Source of the DNA: Thermococcus eurythermalis
Lineage (GTDB): Archaea; Methanobacteriota_B; Thermococci; Thermococcales; Thermococcaceae
Direction of reading: 5' to 3'
Assembly (NCBI RefSeq): GCF_000769655.1
Contig: NZ_CP008887.1
Coordinates: 1,674,001 to 1,738,000, forward strand
DNA: 64,000 nt
The translations under genes and the position numbers were made by a program. A model generated the notes under the pieces. The model had not been told where the DNA came from and did not search any database. It saw nothing but the letters and a program-made list of their open reading frames with translations. Below, in pieces: positions 16,162-25,448 of the stretch (positions are counted from its first letter, which is position 1; each line of letters starts with the position of its first letter).

Positions 16162-17521
16162 TCAGTATTCCCCCGTCAAACCTCATGTGCGGGCCACCTG
16201 AGCTGACAAAGGCGGTCTGTCCCTTGCCACAGAAGCCGACCTCGAGGCCGAAGTCCTTTCCAACGGCGCTTATCTTCTTCAGAGCCTCTATGGCAACGCC
16301 GGTAATCGAGGTGTCCCTTATCGGCTCGGCTATCTCGCCGTTCCTGATGACGTAGCCCTCCTGGATGCCGACCTGGAAGGCGCTGTTGAGCTGGGCCTGG
16401 CCACCGCGGAAGTCAACGACGTAGTAGCCGAACTTGATGTCCTCGATGAGCTCTTCGAAGGAGTGGTCGCCTGGCTCGAAGACCGTGTTGCGCATCCTGA
16501 TTATCGGCGGGTAGCGGTAGCTTTCAGCTCTGGCATGGCCGTTCGGATCCATTCCCCACTTCGCCGCGTACTCGCGGTTGAGCATTATCTCCTTCAGGAT
16601 TCCGTTCTCGATGATGTGGATGTCCTTAACCGGAACGCCCTCGTCGTCGTACTTGTCGTTTCCAAAGCCGCCCTTGACATAGCGCTCGCTCATCGTGACG
16701 TACTCCGGAGCTATCTGCTTGCCGATGAGGTCTTTGAAGGGCGAGTTTATGGTAAGGTCTGCCTCCGCGAGGTGGCCCAAGGCCTCGTGGGCGATGATTC
16801 CGACGACTATCGGGCCGGCAACGATGGGCCACTCACCGCGCTTCGGAGCCACTCCTTTCAGCTGGCTGTGCATCTTCCTGAGAAGCCTCTCCTTCACCTT
16901 CTCGTTCGGCTCTATCTCGGTCATCAGCTCCCAGCCGTAATCAACGGCTCCAATGCTGTCCCTCGCCATCGCGAGCTTCCCGTCGGCCTTTCCGGTTACG
17001 TATGCCCCCTGGTAGAGGTAGTTGTAGTCCCACTCTATCCTCGTGCCCTCATTTGTGAGGACGGCCTTTTTCCCGCTGCCGTCCTCGTAGCGAATCTGGA
17101 CACTCTTTACAGCGTTATCCTCCCTGAGGAGCCTCTCAAGCTCCCTGAGGTGGGAAACTTTCTCCTCGATGTCCACTTCCCTTGGCTTGAGCTTCATCCT
17201 GCTCTTCACGAAGTCCTCGACCGGCTTTATCTCGGCCAGCTGGATTTTCTCCTTCTTCGTCTGTGCGGCCGCCTTAGCGAGCTTGTAGGCCTCTTCAATC
17301 TTTTTCTCGAGGTTCTCAAGCTCGCTTGTCGAGGCGAAGCCCCAGGCGCCGTCCGCTAAAACCCTTATGGCAACGCCCCTGTGGAGCTTCCCCGTGAAGC
17401 TCGTGAAGACGCCGTCCTTGAGGCCGAGCGTGGTCTTTCTCAAATCCTCGTAGCGTAGCTCGATGTACTCGGCCTTCAGGTTTTCCTCAGCCCACTTAAG
17501 GGCCCTTTCAAGTGCCTCCAT
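16154..17521 (-). CDS. tldD: TldD metalloprotease, catalytic subunit
   Basis: A 455-residue zinc peptidase subunit. The metal motif HEALGH lies at about residue 247 within GIIAHEALGHLAEAD; the third ligand is probably the Cys of EVGFCGKGQ near the C-terminus. Other family blocks are GKLHRGVAIRVLADGAWGFAS and SYRYPPIIRMRNTVFEPGD. With TldE it degrades small peptides after larger proteases. The longer frame reaches 17566, but ATG 17521 (MEALERALKWAEENLKAEY) has a GGTGGTG site and fits the family start. It leads an operon that also contains the small toxin-antitoxin-like pair. Confidence 0.92.
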   Translation of the reverse strand: MEALERALKWAEENLKAEYIELRYEDLRKTTLGLKDGVFTSFTGKLHRGVAIRVLADGAWGFASTSELENLEKKIEEAYKLAKAAAQTKKEKIQLAEIKPVEDFVKSRMKLKPREVDIEEKVSHLRELERLLREDNAVKSVQIRYEDGSGKKAVLTNEGTRIEWDYNYLYQGAYVTGKADGKLAMARDSIGAVDYGWELMTEIEPNEKVKERLLRKMHSQLKGVAPKRGEWPIVAGPIVVGIIAHEALGHLAEADLTINSPFKDLIGKQIAPEYVTMSERYVKGGFGNDKYDDEGVPVKDIHIIENGILKEIMLNREYAAKWGMDPNGHARAESYRYPPIIRMRNTVFEPGDHSFEELIEDIKFGYYVVDFRGGQAQLNSAFQVGIQEGYVIRNGEIAEPIRDTSITGVAIEALKKISAVGKDFGLEVGFCGKGQTAFVSSGGPHMRFDGGILIG

Positions 17522-17673
17522 GTCCACCACCGTTGACGTTTGTCCAATCCATTGTGGGATGGACAACTATAAAAGTCTTTTGAGCCTTTCGATGGGGGTC
17601 GAAAAGAATCCCAGTCTGGTTTTAAACCTCTGGTTGGAGTAACACTTATATATTTTGGCTATTATATCCGGTA

Positions 17674-17745
17674 ATGAAAGAACGGTACATTGAGGGAAAA
17701 GCGGCGTTCGAGCTGGATGGAGACAGGAACTGGAGGCTTGGGTGA
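17674..17745 (+). CDS. Possible 23-residue leader peptide
   Basis: ATG at 17674 opens a 23-codon frame (charged, soluble) whose TGA overlaps a GTG in the frame of the next gene as GTGA. A good TATA box (ACTTATATATTTTGG, about 17645-17659) lies upstream, so this frame is probably transcribed. There is no clear ribosome site, which may fit a leaderless or near-leaderless transcript. It could be a coupling leader or a chance frame. Confidence 0.25.
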   Translation: MKERYIEGKAAFELDGDRNWRLG

Positions 17746-17750
17746 GCGGC

Positions 17751-18806
17751 ATGAAAAAATACTCCGTGGTGATTTTCTTCTTTCTCATCCTCCTGGTCGC
17801 GATTTTTAGCGAGAGTTCTCATAACACCCCGGGGCCAAACACTAAGACTGAGGACGTGGAGTTCGCGGGTGGGGTGTATTCAAAATCCCTTGAAGTGCTC
17901 GACAGCACGGGGTACACCATCCACATTCTCCTGTGCTCACTGGCCGGCGGAAGGGTGTCCGTCAACATAACCCCCCGGAAATGGATAGATGATAGAGCCG
18001 CTACCTATGTCCTTCTTCCACCCGGCGCGTATCCGCCGGGGTTTCTCGAAAATATCCCCAAGGAAGTAGGAAAGTTTCGTATGGCCAACACCACAATCTC
18101 CGACTTCAGCTATGAAAACGGGACGATAAGGTACAGGGGATACCTGAGAAAAGGTGAATGTACAGTTCTGTCCATAAGGGCAGTGTTCAGGGAAACGGGT
18201 CTCCCGCAGAGGATAGAGGTCAGCGGGCTGAGTGCTAACGAGCTCACACTACCCGATGCCGCTCTCGGGGGAGAGAACGGCAGTTATACCCTTAAAATCT
18301 CGGTTCCCTGGGATTACGGCAACTGGTCGCTGTCCGTGCTGGTCCCTAAGAGGCTCGGGAGAAACAAGACCTACCGGCTGGAGCTCGAAGGCTATATATC
18401 CTCGATGCTCGGCGGGCTCAAAAAGGGCATCCACCCCCTGAACGCCCTGAAGAGGCCGGACTCAAAAGGCCCCGAGCCGCCCGGTAGCTACTGTGCTGAG
18501 CTCTCCGCTCCCGGGGATTTGGTGTACACACAGCGCCCGCTCGACTTCTCAGGCCTCTACAGCGACGGGGCCTACTACGAGAAGGACTTCTCGGGGAACT
18601 CGTCGGGACAGCTGCGCCTGAACCTGACCGCAGGAGGCACCTGTGAGCCGGCCGTTTGGATAAAGTTCCACGGAAGGGTGCGGAACATGCTCACGGGGCC
18701 CCTCCTTTCAGAGGTGGCCCTGTCCGGGGCGAGTGGCCGGGGGGTGGTCTTCGACTCGGAGCTTGACGTGGTTGAGGATTTGGTCGTCGAACCGGATACG
18801 GGGTGA
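17751..18806 (+). CDS. Secreted or membrane-anchored protein, paralogue of the gene at 62496-63629
   Basis: A 351-residue protein with an N-terminal hydrophobic segment (about residues 5-20) and an otherwise extracytoplasmic character. It is clearly homologous to the protein encoded at 62496-63629: shared blocks include LDSTGY, the Cys in LLCSL, ECTVLS near a FRE motif, VPKRLGR, YCAEL, YSDG-YY and CEPAVWIKF, with four cysteines conserved, which suggests disulfides. ATG 17751 follows GGTGA; a GTG at 17742 is possible. I do not recognise the family; it appears to be a Thermococcales surface protein. The C-terminus LDVVEDLVVEP also matches the paralogue. Confidence 0.75.
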   Translation: MKKYSVVIFFFLILLVAIFSESSHNTPGPNTKTEDVEFAGGVYSKSLEVLDSTGYTIHILLCSLAGGRVSVNITPRKWIDDRAATYVLLPPGAYPPGFLENIPKEVGKFRMANTTISDFSYENGTIRYRGYLRKGECTVLSIRAVFRETGLPQRIEVSGLSANELTLPDAALGGENGSYTLKISVPWDYGNWSLSVLVPKRLGRNKTYRLELEGYISSMLGGLKKGIHPLNALKRPDSKGPEPPGSYCAELSAPGDLVYTQRPLDFSGLYSDGAYYEKDFSGNSSGQLRLNLTAGGTCEPAVWIKFHGRVRNMLTGPLLSEVALSGASGRGVVFDSELDVVEDLVVEPDTG

Positions 18807-18833
18807 TTGGGCCGCATAAAGAAAGGAGAGAAA

Positions 18834-19045
18834 TCACCGGCGCCTTGAGAGGGCCGCCGGGAGAAGCGCGAGCAGGGCCATCAGGGCCGGTCCGCAGAGG
18901 CCCTTCTTTTCCACCTTCGCCTTGGCGTGGATTGGATGTTTGGAGGCCGTGTAGAGGTTCCAGTGCCACTCGGCCCTGTTCCCCTCGACGCAGCAACAGC
19001 GAGGAACACCAGGCCCGGCACGAGAAGCGGGAGGTGTTTTCCCAC
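18834..19045 (-). pseudogene. Small CGP-CTERM protein, frameshifted
   Basis: Two overlapping minus-strand frames together give a sensible small secreted protein. The first, from GTG 19045 after a GGTGG site, encodes a signal-peptide-like LPLLVPGLVFLAVAA. The second, entered about codon 22 by a one-base shift, continues CVEGNRAEWHW, then ends in a CGP motif, a hydrophobic stretch of about 14 residues and a final SRRR. That ending is the CGP-CTERM sorting signal known from Thermococcales surface proteins. Supplying one base near GCTGCGTC would restore a protein of about 70 residues. It is either a young pseudogene or a sequence error. The 18807-19130 interval holds nothing else I can see. Confidence 0.6.
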
Positions 19046-19130
19046 CGGAACCACCTGAAAATATACGCAGGAGCACTTCAAAAAGTTACCGTCCCGTCAT
19101 GTTTTTATTCTCCGCCCCCATCCAACAATC

Positions 19131-19475
19131 ATGAAGGCCGAAATCAAGAACCTCATAGACAGGGGCACCTACAGGAAGCTTCCGCTCTTCGAGGGCGAAC
19201 TGCCCGAGGGGAGCTACGCCCAGATAGTCGAGGTGAAGCCGGGGCAGACGGTTAAGAAGCACTATCATCTCCACCAGTACGAGCTGTTCTACATAATAAG
19301 CGGCGAGGCGAAGCTTGGTATCGGCGAGACCGAGTACCATGCAAAGCCCGGTGATATATTCCTCGTCAAGCCTAAGACTGTCCACTGGGTCGTCAACGAG
19401 CGCGACGAGCCCTTCAGGCTCTTCGTCGTGAAGCTGAACTACTATGGCGACGACTCCGTCTGGCTGGAGGAGTGA
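19131..19475 (+). CDS. Small cupin-domain protein
   Basis: A 114-residue single-domain cupin. Metal-binding motif 1 is [19 protein letters not shown] (about 43-60) and motif 2 is [18 protein letters not shown] (about 80-97), supplying three His and one Glu. Substrate is unknown. It overlaps the following racemase frame region by the GTGA type junction and probably shares its mRNA. Upstream GTTTTTATTC may be the TATA box, which leaves a short leader. Confidence 0.8.
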   Translation: MKAEIKNLIDRGTYRKLPLFEGELPEGSYAQIVEVKPGQTVKKHYHLHQYELFYIISGEAKLGIGETEYHAKPGDIFLVKPKTVHWVVNERDEPFRLFVVKLNYYGDDSVWLEE

Positions 19476-19477
19476 GG

Positions 19478-20176
19478 ATGGCCGAGAAAATCATCGGCAT
19501 CCTCGGCGGAATGGGCCCCCTCGCGACGGTCGAGCTCTTCAGGAGGATAGTCGAGAAGACGCCAGCAAAGAGGGACCAGGACCACCCGAGGATAATAATT
19601 TACAACAACCCCAAAATCCCGGATAGGACGGCGTTTATCCTTGGAAACGGCGAAGACCCGAGGCCCAAGCTGATAGAGGGCGCGAGGAAGCTTGAGAGCT
19701 GGGGGGCAGACTTCATCATAATGCCCTGCAACACGGCCCACTTCTTTGCAGAGACAATACAGAAGGCCATAAGCATACCCCTCGTCAACATGATAGAGGA
19801 GACCGCGAAGAAAATCGAGGAGATGGGGCTCAGGAAGGTTGGCCTCCTGGCAACTGACGGGACGATAAAGGGCCTCATCTACCACCGTGCGCTCCTCAGC
19901 AGAGGAGTCCAGATAGCGGTGCCCAACAAAAATGACCAAAAACGCGTCATGGAGGCCATCTATGAGGGCGTTAAGGCAGGAAACCTTGAGCTGGGGAGGA
20001 AGCTCCTTTTGGAAGTCGCCAGAAAGCTTGAACGCAGGGTTGATGGAATCATAGCTGGCTGTACTGAGGTAAGCGTTGCGCTTAAGCCTGACGACCTGAG
20101 TGTTTCCCTAATAGACCCCCTCGACGTGATAGCCGAGAAGGCTGTCAGACTCGCACTCGGCCTTGAGGAGCTCTGA
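19478..20176 (+). CDS. Aspartate/glutamate racemase family protein (two catalytic cysteines)
   Basis: A 232-residue cofactor-independent racemase. The proton-exchanging cysteines are Cys84 in MPCNTAH and Cys195 in [22 protein letters not shown] opens the first domain. Structure of the family is two Rossmann-like halves with one Cys from each. Aspartate racemase is the likely activity in Thermococcales. I prefer ATG 19478 with GGAGTGAG upstream; GTG 19472 is the alternative and would overlap the cupin stop. A second family member at 30095-30775 has lost the first cysteine. Confidence 0.85.
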   Translation: MAEKIIGILGGMGPLATVELFRRIVEKTPAKRDQDHPRIIIYNNPKIPDRTAFILGNGEDPRPKLIEGARKLESWGADFIIMPCNTAHFFAETIQKAISIPLVNMIEETAKKIEEMGLRKVGLLATDGTIKGLIYHRALLSRGVQIAVPNKNDQKRVMEAIYEGVKAGNLELGRKLLLEVARKLERRVDGIIAGCTEVSVALKPDDLSVSLIDPLDVIAEKAVRLALGLEEL

Positions 20177-20250
20177 GCCTTTTTCTTCTCCCATAGGTTT
20201 CTGGCCGAAACCCCTTAAAACCCTCCTTCCAACTTGGCCCGGTGGGAGAA

Positions 20251-21444
20251 ATGGAGATAGGTGTCGTCGGAAAGCCAAACGTTGGAAAGTCGACATTCTT
20301 TTCAGCGGCCACCCTCGTTGACGTTGATATAGCCAACTACCCGTTCACGACGATAGACGCGAACGTCGGTGTCACCTACGCAATAGCGGAGCACCCCTGC
20401 AAGGAGCTCGGCTGTCAGCCAAACCCCCAGAACTACGAGTACAGAGACGGAAAGGCCCTGATTCCAATAAAGATGATAGACGTTGCCGGTCTCGTCCCTG
20501 GAGCTCACGAGGGGCGTGGACTGGGCAACAAGTTCCTCGACGACCTGAGGATGGCTTCCGCTCTAATCCACGTCATCGACGCGACCGGCAGGACAGACGC
20601 CGAGGGTCAGCCGACAGACTACCATGACCCAGTTGAGGACATCGAGTTCCTTGAGAGGGAGATAGACTACTGGATTTACGGGATACTCAAGAAGGGCTGG
20701 GAGAAGTTCGCGAAGAGGATAAAGCTCCAGCACATGAAGCTTGAGCAAGCGATAGCAGACCACCTCTCGGGCATTGGGGTTACCGAAGAAGATGTCTGGG
20801 AAGCGGTTCACAAGGTTGGCCTCCCAAGCGACCCGACGAAGTGGAGCGATGAGGATTTACTCGCCTTCGTCCGCGAGCTCAGGAAGACCAACAAGCCGAT
20901 TATCATAGCGGCCAACAAGGCCGACGCCGCAACCGACGAGGGGATAAAGAGGCTCGTTGAGGAGGGCAAGAAGAGGGGCTATATCGTCATTCCAACTAGC
21001 GCCGCCGCTGAGCTCACCCTTAGAAAGGCTGCCAAGGCGGGCTTTATTGACTACGTGCCGGGCTCAAGCGACTTCAAAATCCTCAAACCGATGAGTCCCA
21101 AGCAGGAGAAGGCCCTCATGCTCATAAAGGAGAAAGTACTCGACCGCTTTGGCTCGACCGGAGTCCAGGAGGTCATAAACAGGGCGGTCTTTGAACTGCT
21201 CAACCTCATACCGGTCTACCCGGTTCAGGACGAGAACAAACTCACGGACCAGTTCGGCAACGTCCTGCCGCACGTCTACCTTCTCCCAAAGGGCTCGACG
21301 CCCAGAGACTTGGCCTACAAGGTTCACACCGACCTCGGAAAGACGTTCCTCTACGCAGTGAACGCCAGGACAAAGAGGCGCGTCGGAGAAGACTACGAGT
21401 TGCAGTTCAACGACATAATCAAAATCGTCGCAACGGCAAAGTGA
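20251..21444 (+). CDS. ychF: YchF/OLA1-type P-loop NTPase
   Basis: A 397-residue Obg-family NTPase associated with ribosomes. G1 is GKPNVGKST (residues 7-15), followed by [24 protein letters not shown] (G3 region), NKAD (G4) and a C-terminal TGS domain ending [10 protein letters not shown]. The helical insertion between G3 and G4 is large, as in archaeal members. Nucleotide preference is uncertain: YchF proper prefers ATP through a non-canonical G4, but NKAD here is canonical and suggests GTP. ATG 20251 with GGTGGGAG upstream is preferred over GTG 20242. Confidence 0.9.
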   Translation: MEIGVVGKPNVGKSTFFSAATLVDVDIANYPFTTIDANVGVTYAIAEHPCKELGCQPNPQNYEYRDGKALIPIKMIDVAGLVPGAHEGRGLGNKFLDDLRMASALIHVIDATGRTDAEGQPTDYHDPVEDIEFLEREIDYWIYGILKKGWEKFAKRIKLQHMKLEQAIADHLSGIGVTEEDVWEAVHKVGLPSDPTKWSDEDLLAFVRELRKTNKPIIIAANKADAATDEGIKRLVEEGKKRGYIVIPTSAAAELTLRKAAKAGFIDYVPGSSDFKILKPMSPKQEKALMLIKEKVLDRFGSTGVQEVINRAVFELLNLIPVYPVQDENKLTDQFGNVLPHVYLLPKGSTPRDLAYKVHTDLGKTFLYAVNARTKRRVGEDYELQFNDIIKIVATAK

Positions 21445-21481
21445 GGCCTCTGAACTTCCTTTGTGTCTCCCGTGCTCGGCT

Positions 21482-22000
21482 TCACTTTTTCCCGCTTTTG
21501 GCTTCCCTCAGGAGCTCCTGGTAAAGCCTCGGCTCGACGTCCTCCTCGCTCAGGCCGAGTTCCCTAGCGACTTCCCAGATTTTTCTCTTGGCATCGTTCA
21601 CGTCCTCAGAAATCACCTCTATGTCGAGGAAGCCGCCGAGGCCCTCAACGTCGTTGAGCTCAAAGGTGACATCGCCGAGCCTGTAAACGAGCCTCTTTTT
21701 CTTTACAACGATATCCTCTTTGAAGCCGAGGCGCCTGAAAATCTCAACGGTTCTGTCAAAGTCCGAGACCTCGACCTCAATCTCGTCGAACTCCTCGTTT
21801 CTGCCGGGGTCTTTAATCTCCTTGTACGTTAGAAAGGCCTTTCCAAGGTTCCCAAGCTTCCTCACGCGGAGGAGTTTTGGGAGGGGCAGGGAGAAATAGA
21901 TATCCTCCTGGAGCTCCTCTCGAACGAAGGCGGCACCAAGAGACTCAATTTTTTGCTTCGCGTCTTCAAAATCGACTCTGAATTTGACCTCAACTTCCAT
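21482..22000 (-). CDS. CYTH domain protein (CyaB/thiamine-triphosphatase-like)
   Basis: A 172-residue CYTH (triphosphate tunnel) protein. It opens with the ExExK signature in MEVEVKFRV and shows the usual alternating charged strands: LRVRKLG, AFLTYKEIKD, EEFDEIEVEVSD, VVKKKRLVYRLGDVTFELNDVEGLGGFLDIEVI. Archaeal relatives are annotated as class IV adenylate cyclases but may hydrolyse triphosphates. It starts one base after the Lrp-family stop and shares its operon with the regulator and ubiX. Confidence 0.85.
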   Translation of the reverse strand: MEVEVKFRVDFEDAKQKIESLGAAFVREELQEDIYFSLPLPKLLRVRKLGNLGKAFLTYKEIKDPGRNEEFDEIEVEVSDFDRTVEIFRRLGFKEDIVVKKKRLVYRLGDVTFELNDVEGLGGFLDIEVISEDVNDAKRKIWEVARELGLSEEDVEPRLYQELLREAKSGKK

Positions 22001-22001
22001 A

Positions 22002-22484
22002 TCAGACCCTCACAAGGAACCCAATAACGTCGCCGCCCTTGACGAGCTCCGTTAGGGGTATTACTTCCACGCGCTTCAGCGTTGGGAGCACCCTTATGGT
22101 CTCGTCAATGAACTTGTTGAGCTTCTCCTCGTTTTCCTCTCCCACGAGCGCAACGAGGCTGTCTTTAGTGCTCCTTGCAACGGCGAGGACGTTGGGCAGA
22201 ATCGAGAGGGTCTTCATGATGTGGTTGATGTACTTCTCAAGGAAGTCCTCGATGATTGGAGTCTCCACCTGGATGTAGACCAGAGCAACCGCTTTGGGCC
22301 GGAGAGCCTCTCCAAGGACTATGGTGTACCTGTCGATTATGCCCCTCTCCTGGAGCTTCTTGATTCTAAAGTGAACAGTTGATTCTGGTCTGTTTAGCCG
22401 CTCCGCTATCTCTGAGATTGTCAGGCGAGCGTCTTCCTTTAGCAGTCTGAGTATGGCCCTGTCAAGGTCGTCTAGCTGCACCAT
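22002..22484 (-). CDS. Lrp/AsnC family transcription regulator
   Basis: A 160-residue regulator with an N-terminal winged HTH ([34 protein letters not shown] as the core, written here only in part: [18 protein letters not shown]) and a C-terminal RAM/AsnC ligand domain. It is probably an octamer or dimer responding to an amino acid or metabolite, but no ligand is evident. The start lies 23 bases inside ubiX. Its target genes are unknown; autoregulation is common in the family. Confidence 0.87.
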   Translation of the reverse strand: MVQLDDLDRAILRLLKEDARLTISEIAERLNRPESTVHFRIKKLQERGIIDRYTIVLGEALRPKAVALVYIQVETPIIEDFLEKYINHIMKTLSILPNVLAVARSTKDSLVALVGEENEEKLNKFIDETIRVLPTLKRVEVIPLTELVKGGDVIGFLVRV

Positions 22485-23019
22485 GGGGAGTCCCCCAGCG
22501 CTTGTAAATTTCGTTTTGTATTCCCAGAACGTCTAAGATTTTGCCGATTATAAAGTTTATTATATCATCTACAGTTTTTGGTTTTGTATAAAATCCAGGC
22601 GACGCTGGCATTACAACAGCACCTGCACGGGTTGCCCGGAGCATATTTTCAATGTGTATCAGGTTCAAAGGAGTTTCCCGTATGAGGAGCACAAGCTTTC
22701 GTCTTTCTTTCAACGCAACGTCCGCCGTCCTCGTTATCAGGTTGTCAGCGTAACCGTTGGCTATCGCGGACAGGGTCTTCATGGAGCAGGGTGCGATGAC
22801 CATGGCGTCGAAGGGATAAGAGCCCGAGGCAGTTGGGGCAAACAGGTCATCTTCATAGTAGTCGGGCTCGATTTCAACACCGAGCTCGTGCCTGGCAACT
22901 TTTATCCCGGTTTTAGTTGCAAGGAGAATAACATCATGGCCGAGCTCGCGGAGAACGCTGGCCAGTCTCACACCGTAAACGGCCCCGCTCGCACCGGTTA
23001 TTGCAACAACTACCTTCAT
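22462..23019 (-). CDS. ubiX: Flavin prenyltransferase UbiX
   Basis: A 185-residue flavoprotein that makes prenylated FMN, the cofactor of UbiD-type decarboxylases. [14 protein letters not shown] (residues 7-20) is the FMN-binding start, and [26 protein letters not shown] and [26 protein letters not shown] (partly quoted) are diagnostic. Length is normal. It heads the ubiX-lrp-CYTH operon. A UbiD partner is not in this window. Confidence 0.92.
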   Translation of the reverse strand: MKVVVAITGASGAVYGVRLASVLRELGHDVILLATKTGIKVARHELGVEIEPDYYEDDLFAPTASGSYPFDAMVIAPCSMKTLSAIANGYADNLITRTADVALKERRKLVLLIRETPLNLIHIENMLRATRAGAVVMPASPGFYTKPKTVDDIINFIIGKILDVLGIQNEIYKRWGTPHGAARRP

Positions 23020-23085
23020 GAAACCACCGCTCCCACTTCCCCGCTAGCTTTTTATACTTTTTTGGGCCAAAAGGGCTGAAGGGTC

Positions 23086-23883
23086 ATGAAGACGTATCAA
23101 GTCCTCATAGAGAGCGCCCTGAAGATAGCTGAGAAGCTCGGCGCCAAGGCACTCGTGATAATGAAGGAGATAGAAGAGGACAAAATACCTGAAACAGACC
23201 TGTCAATCATTATCGTCGGCTCCTCCTTCGACGTCGAGGACGAGAAAATCAAGAGGGTCTCCGTCCCCCAGAACCTCGACCTGAACAACGTGCTCAACCT
23301 GATTTCAGCGTTTCTCATAGAGCAGGACATCGTAAAAGAGGGGGACTCATTTGTCTACGTTACGGAGGACGCGATAGGCATCAAGACGGTCAAAAAGGGA
23401 ATTCTGGCAATGAAGAGCTTTTTTGCCCAGAACCAGAACGTCCTGCAGAGAATGCTGGAGATTGCAATCGAACTCAGCATCGAGGGCAGGGAAGGGAACC
23501 CCGTGGGGACGATATTCGTCATCGGGGACACGAGGAGAGTCCTGAAGCACTCCCACCAGCTGATTCCAAACCCGTTCAAAGGGCATAAAATAAACGTCAT
23601 GGACAGGGACAGCAAGGAGATAATAAAGGAGTTTGCCCAGCTCGACGGGGCCTTCATCATAAAAGAGGACGGGAGAATTGTTGCGGCCGGAAGGTATCTG
23701 GAAGTTGAGCCGAAGGTAATCGACCTCATGCTGCCCCCCGGCCTTGGGAGCAGACACATAGCGGCCGCGGGAATAACAAAGCTCACAAAGGCGATGGCGA
23801 TAAGCCTCTCCGAAAGCGGGACGATAAGGATTTTCAAGAACGGGCTCATGCTGCTGGAGTACAACCCTAGGCTAAAATATTAA
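23086..23883 (+). CDS. dacZ: Diadenylate cyclase DacZ
   Basis: A 265-residue archaeal c-di-AMP synthase. The C-terminal DAC domain has the catalytic DGAF (in LDGAFIIKEDG) and the RHR-like motif GLGSRHIAAAGITK; the N-terminal 110 residues form the alpha/beta domain typical of DacZ. c-di-AMP is an essential osmotic signal in studied euryarchaea. It has its own promoter, CTTTTTATAC about 30 bases before ATG, and is divergent from ubiX and convergent with pyruvate kinase. Confidence 0.9.
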   Translation: MKTYQVLIESALKIAEKLGAKALVIMKEIEEDKIPETDLSIIIVGSSFDVEDEKIKRVSVPQNLDLNNVLNLISAFLIEQDIVKEGDSFVYVTEDAIGIKTVKKGILAMKSFFAQNQNVLQRMLEIAIELSIEGREGNPVGTIFVIGDTRRVLKHSHQLIPNPFKGHKINVMDRDSKEIIKEFAQLDGAFIIKEDGRIVAAGRYLEVEPKVIDLMLPPGLGSRHIAAAGITKLTKAMAISLSESGTIRIFKNGLMLLEYNPRLKY

Positions 23884-23901
23884 ATGGAGAGCAGGGAAGG
23901 C

Positions 23902-25338
23902 TCAGACGTTGAAAATACGTATCGTGTTCGTTCCTACCGTTTTTCCTATGGGGGTTCCCTTGGTCAGCAGCACTGTGTCCCCTTCTTTTACGAGTCCAAG
24001 GCCCGTTATCACACGGATTATCTCCTCTTCACTAGTCTCTTCCACTTTGAACGGGTAGACTCCGTAGGAGAACATCAGCGTGTTGGCGACCCATTCGTTG
24101 GTCACAAAAGCCAGAATCCACTGCCTAGGTTTGAACCTCGCGATGAGCCTCGCCGTTTGTCCAGTCCTTGTCGGCGTCAGTATGTACTTGATGTCGAGGG
24201 AGTTGAGGGCCTCGATGATGCTCCTTGCTATCGCGTCCTTTATGGTGCCTTTGGCGGGCCCGCGTCCCTTCAGCTCGTTCATCTTCCACTCAACCGTCCT
24301 GCTGGCCCACATGCTGTCAAGGTAGGCCTCGGTTGTCCTGGCAATCTTTGCCATCATCTTCACGGCCTCAACCGGGTACTTTCCGACGGCAGTTTCCTCG
24401 GAGAGCATGACAGCGTCCGTTCCGTCGAGAATGGCGTTGGCCACGTCCGTAACCTCTGCCCTCGTCGGGAGCTTCTCATGGGTCATGCTTTCGAGCATCT
24501 GGGTGGCCGTGATGACCGGCTTGCCGGCGCAGTTGGCCCTCTTGACGAGCTTCTTCTGAAGTATTGGGAGCTTCTCAATCGGCATTTCCACGCCAAGGTC
24601 TCCCCTCGCAATCATGACACCATCGGCGGCGTTTAAAATCTCGTCAAAGTTCCTGACCGCATCTGGGCGCTCTATCTTGGCGACGAGGAAGAGGTTGCCG
24701 TTGTGGGAGTCAACGAAGCGTCTCACCTTAAGAACGTCGTAGGCCGAGCCGACGAAGCTTATTCCAACCGCGTCAATACCTGCTTCGAGGGAGAACTCAA
24801 TGAACTCCAGGTCTTTCTTCGTCACGGCGTCTATTGCGAGCCTCGCCTTCGGAATGTTTATGCCCTTGTGGGAGAACAGCGTTCCCCCAACGAGGACCTT
24901 ACATATCACGTCCTGATCCCTGACCTCCTCGACACGGAGCGCTATGAACCCGTCGCTGAGGTAGATGATATCTCCCTTCGAGACGAGCTTCGGGAAGTCT
25001 TTGAACTGCACCGGGATTACCGACTCGTTTCCGGTGACGTTCCTCGTCGTCAGCGTCACAGTCTGCCAGCGCCTGAGGTTTACCGAACCGCCCTCGATTT
25101 CCCCAACGCGAATCTTGACACCGGGAAGGTCGCCGAGTATCGCAATAGGCCTGTCAAGCTTCTCTGAAACCTTTCTGACGAGCTTTACCGCCTTCTCATG
25201 CTGTTTTAGGTCACCGTGGGCAAAGTTGAGCCTTGCGACGCTCATTCCTGCACGAACCATCGCGGACACTGTCTTCTCCTTGAGCGACGCGGGGCCGAGT
25301 GTCGCTATAATCTTTGTCTTCTGCCCTGGGAGCCTCAT
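23902..25338 (-). CDS. pyk: Pyruvate kinase
   Basis: A 478-residue glycolytic enzyme, converting PEP and ADP to pyruvate and ATP. Diagnostic blocks are KTKIIATLGPAS at the N-terminus, the active-site stretch VAKIERPDAVRNFDEIL, MIARGDLGVEMP with the Lys/Glu metal site, and KPVITATQMLESMTHEKLPTRAEV (in part). The B domain and the C-terminal domain ending VGTNTIRIFNV are complete. ATG is preceded by GGTGGTAGC. A short hairpin-forming stretch (GTCACTGC to GCAGTGGC, about 25397-25435) lies upstream and may end amzA transcription. Confidence 0.95.
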   Translation of the reverse strand: MRLPGQKTKIIATLGPASLKEKTVSAMVRAGMSVARLNFAHGDLKQHEKAVKLVRKVSEKLDRPIAILGDLPGVKIRVGEIEGGSVNLRRWQTVTLTTRNVTGNESVIPVQFKDFPKLVSKGDIIYLSDGFIALRVEEVRDQDVICKVLVGGTLFSHKGINIPKARLAIDAVTKKDLEFIEFSLEAGIDAVGISFVGSAYDVLKVRRFVDSHNGNLFLVAKIERPDAVRNFDEILNAADGVMIARGDLGVEMPIEKLPILQKKLVKRANCAGKPVITATQMLESMTHEKLPTRAEVTDVANAILDGTDAVMLSEETAVGKYPVEAVKMMAKIARTTEAYLDSMWASRTVEWKMNELKGRGPAKGTIKDAIARSIIEALNSLDIKYILTPTRTGQTARLIARFKPRQWILAFVTNEWVANTLMFSYGVYPFKVEETSEEEIIRVITGLGLVKEGDTVLLTKGTPIGKTVGTNTIRIFNV

Positions 25339-25448
25339 GCTACCACCTAAAAGAGACTACGTGCTTCTGCTAAAAAACGTTTCCGGGCGCGTCACTGCTT
25401 ATTGTTTGGGGGCCTGAGAGGTCGCAGTGGCACGTGTTGTAGAGAACC

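Noticed and set aside
16463-17359. 298-codon plus-strand frame opposite tldD
   Set aside because: Shadow frame produced by the high-GC third positions of tldD.
25397-25435. Hairpin GTCACTGC/GCAGTGGC as a small RNA gene
   Set aside because: No promoter or known RNA features; a terminator of amzA or chance pairing explains it as well.
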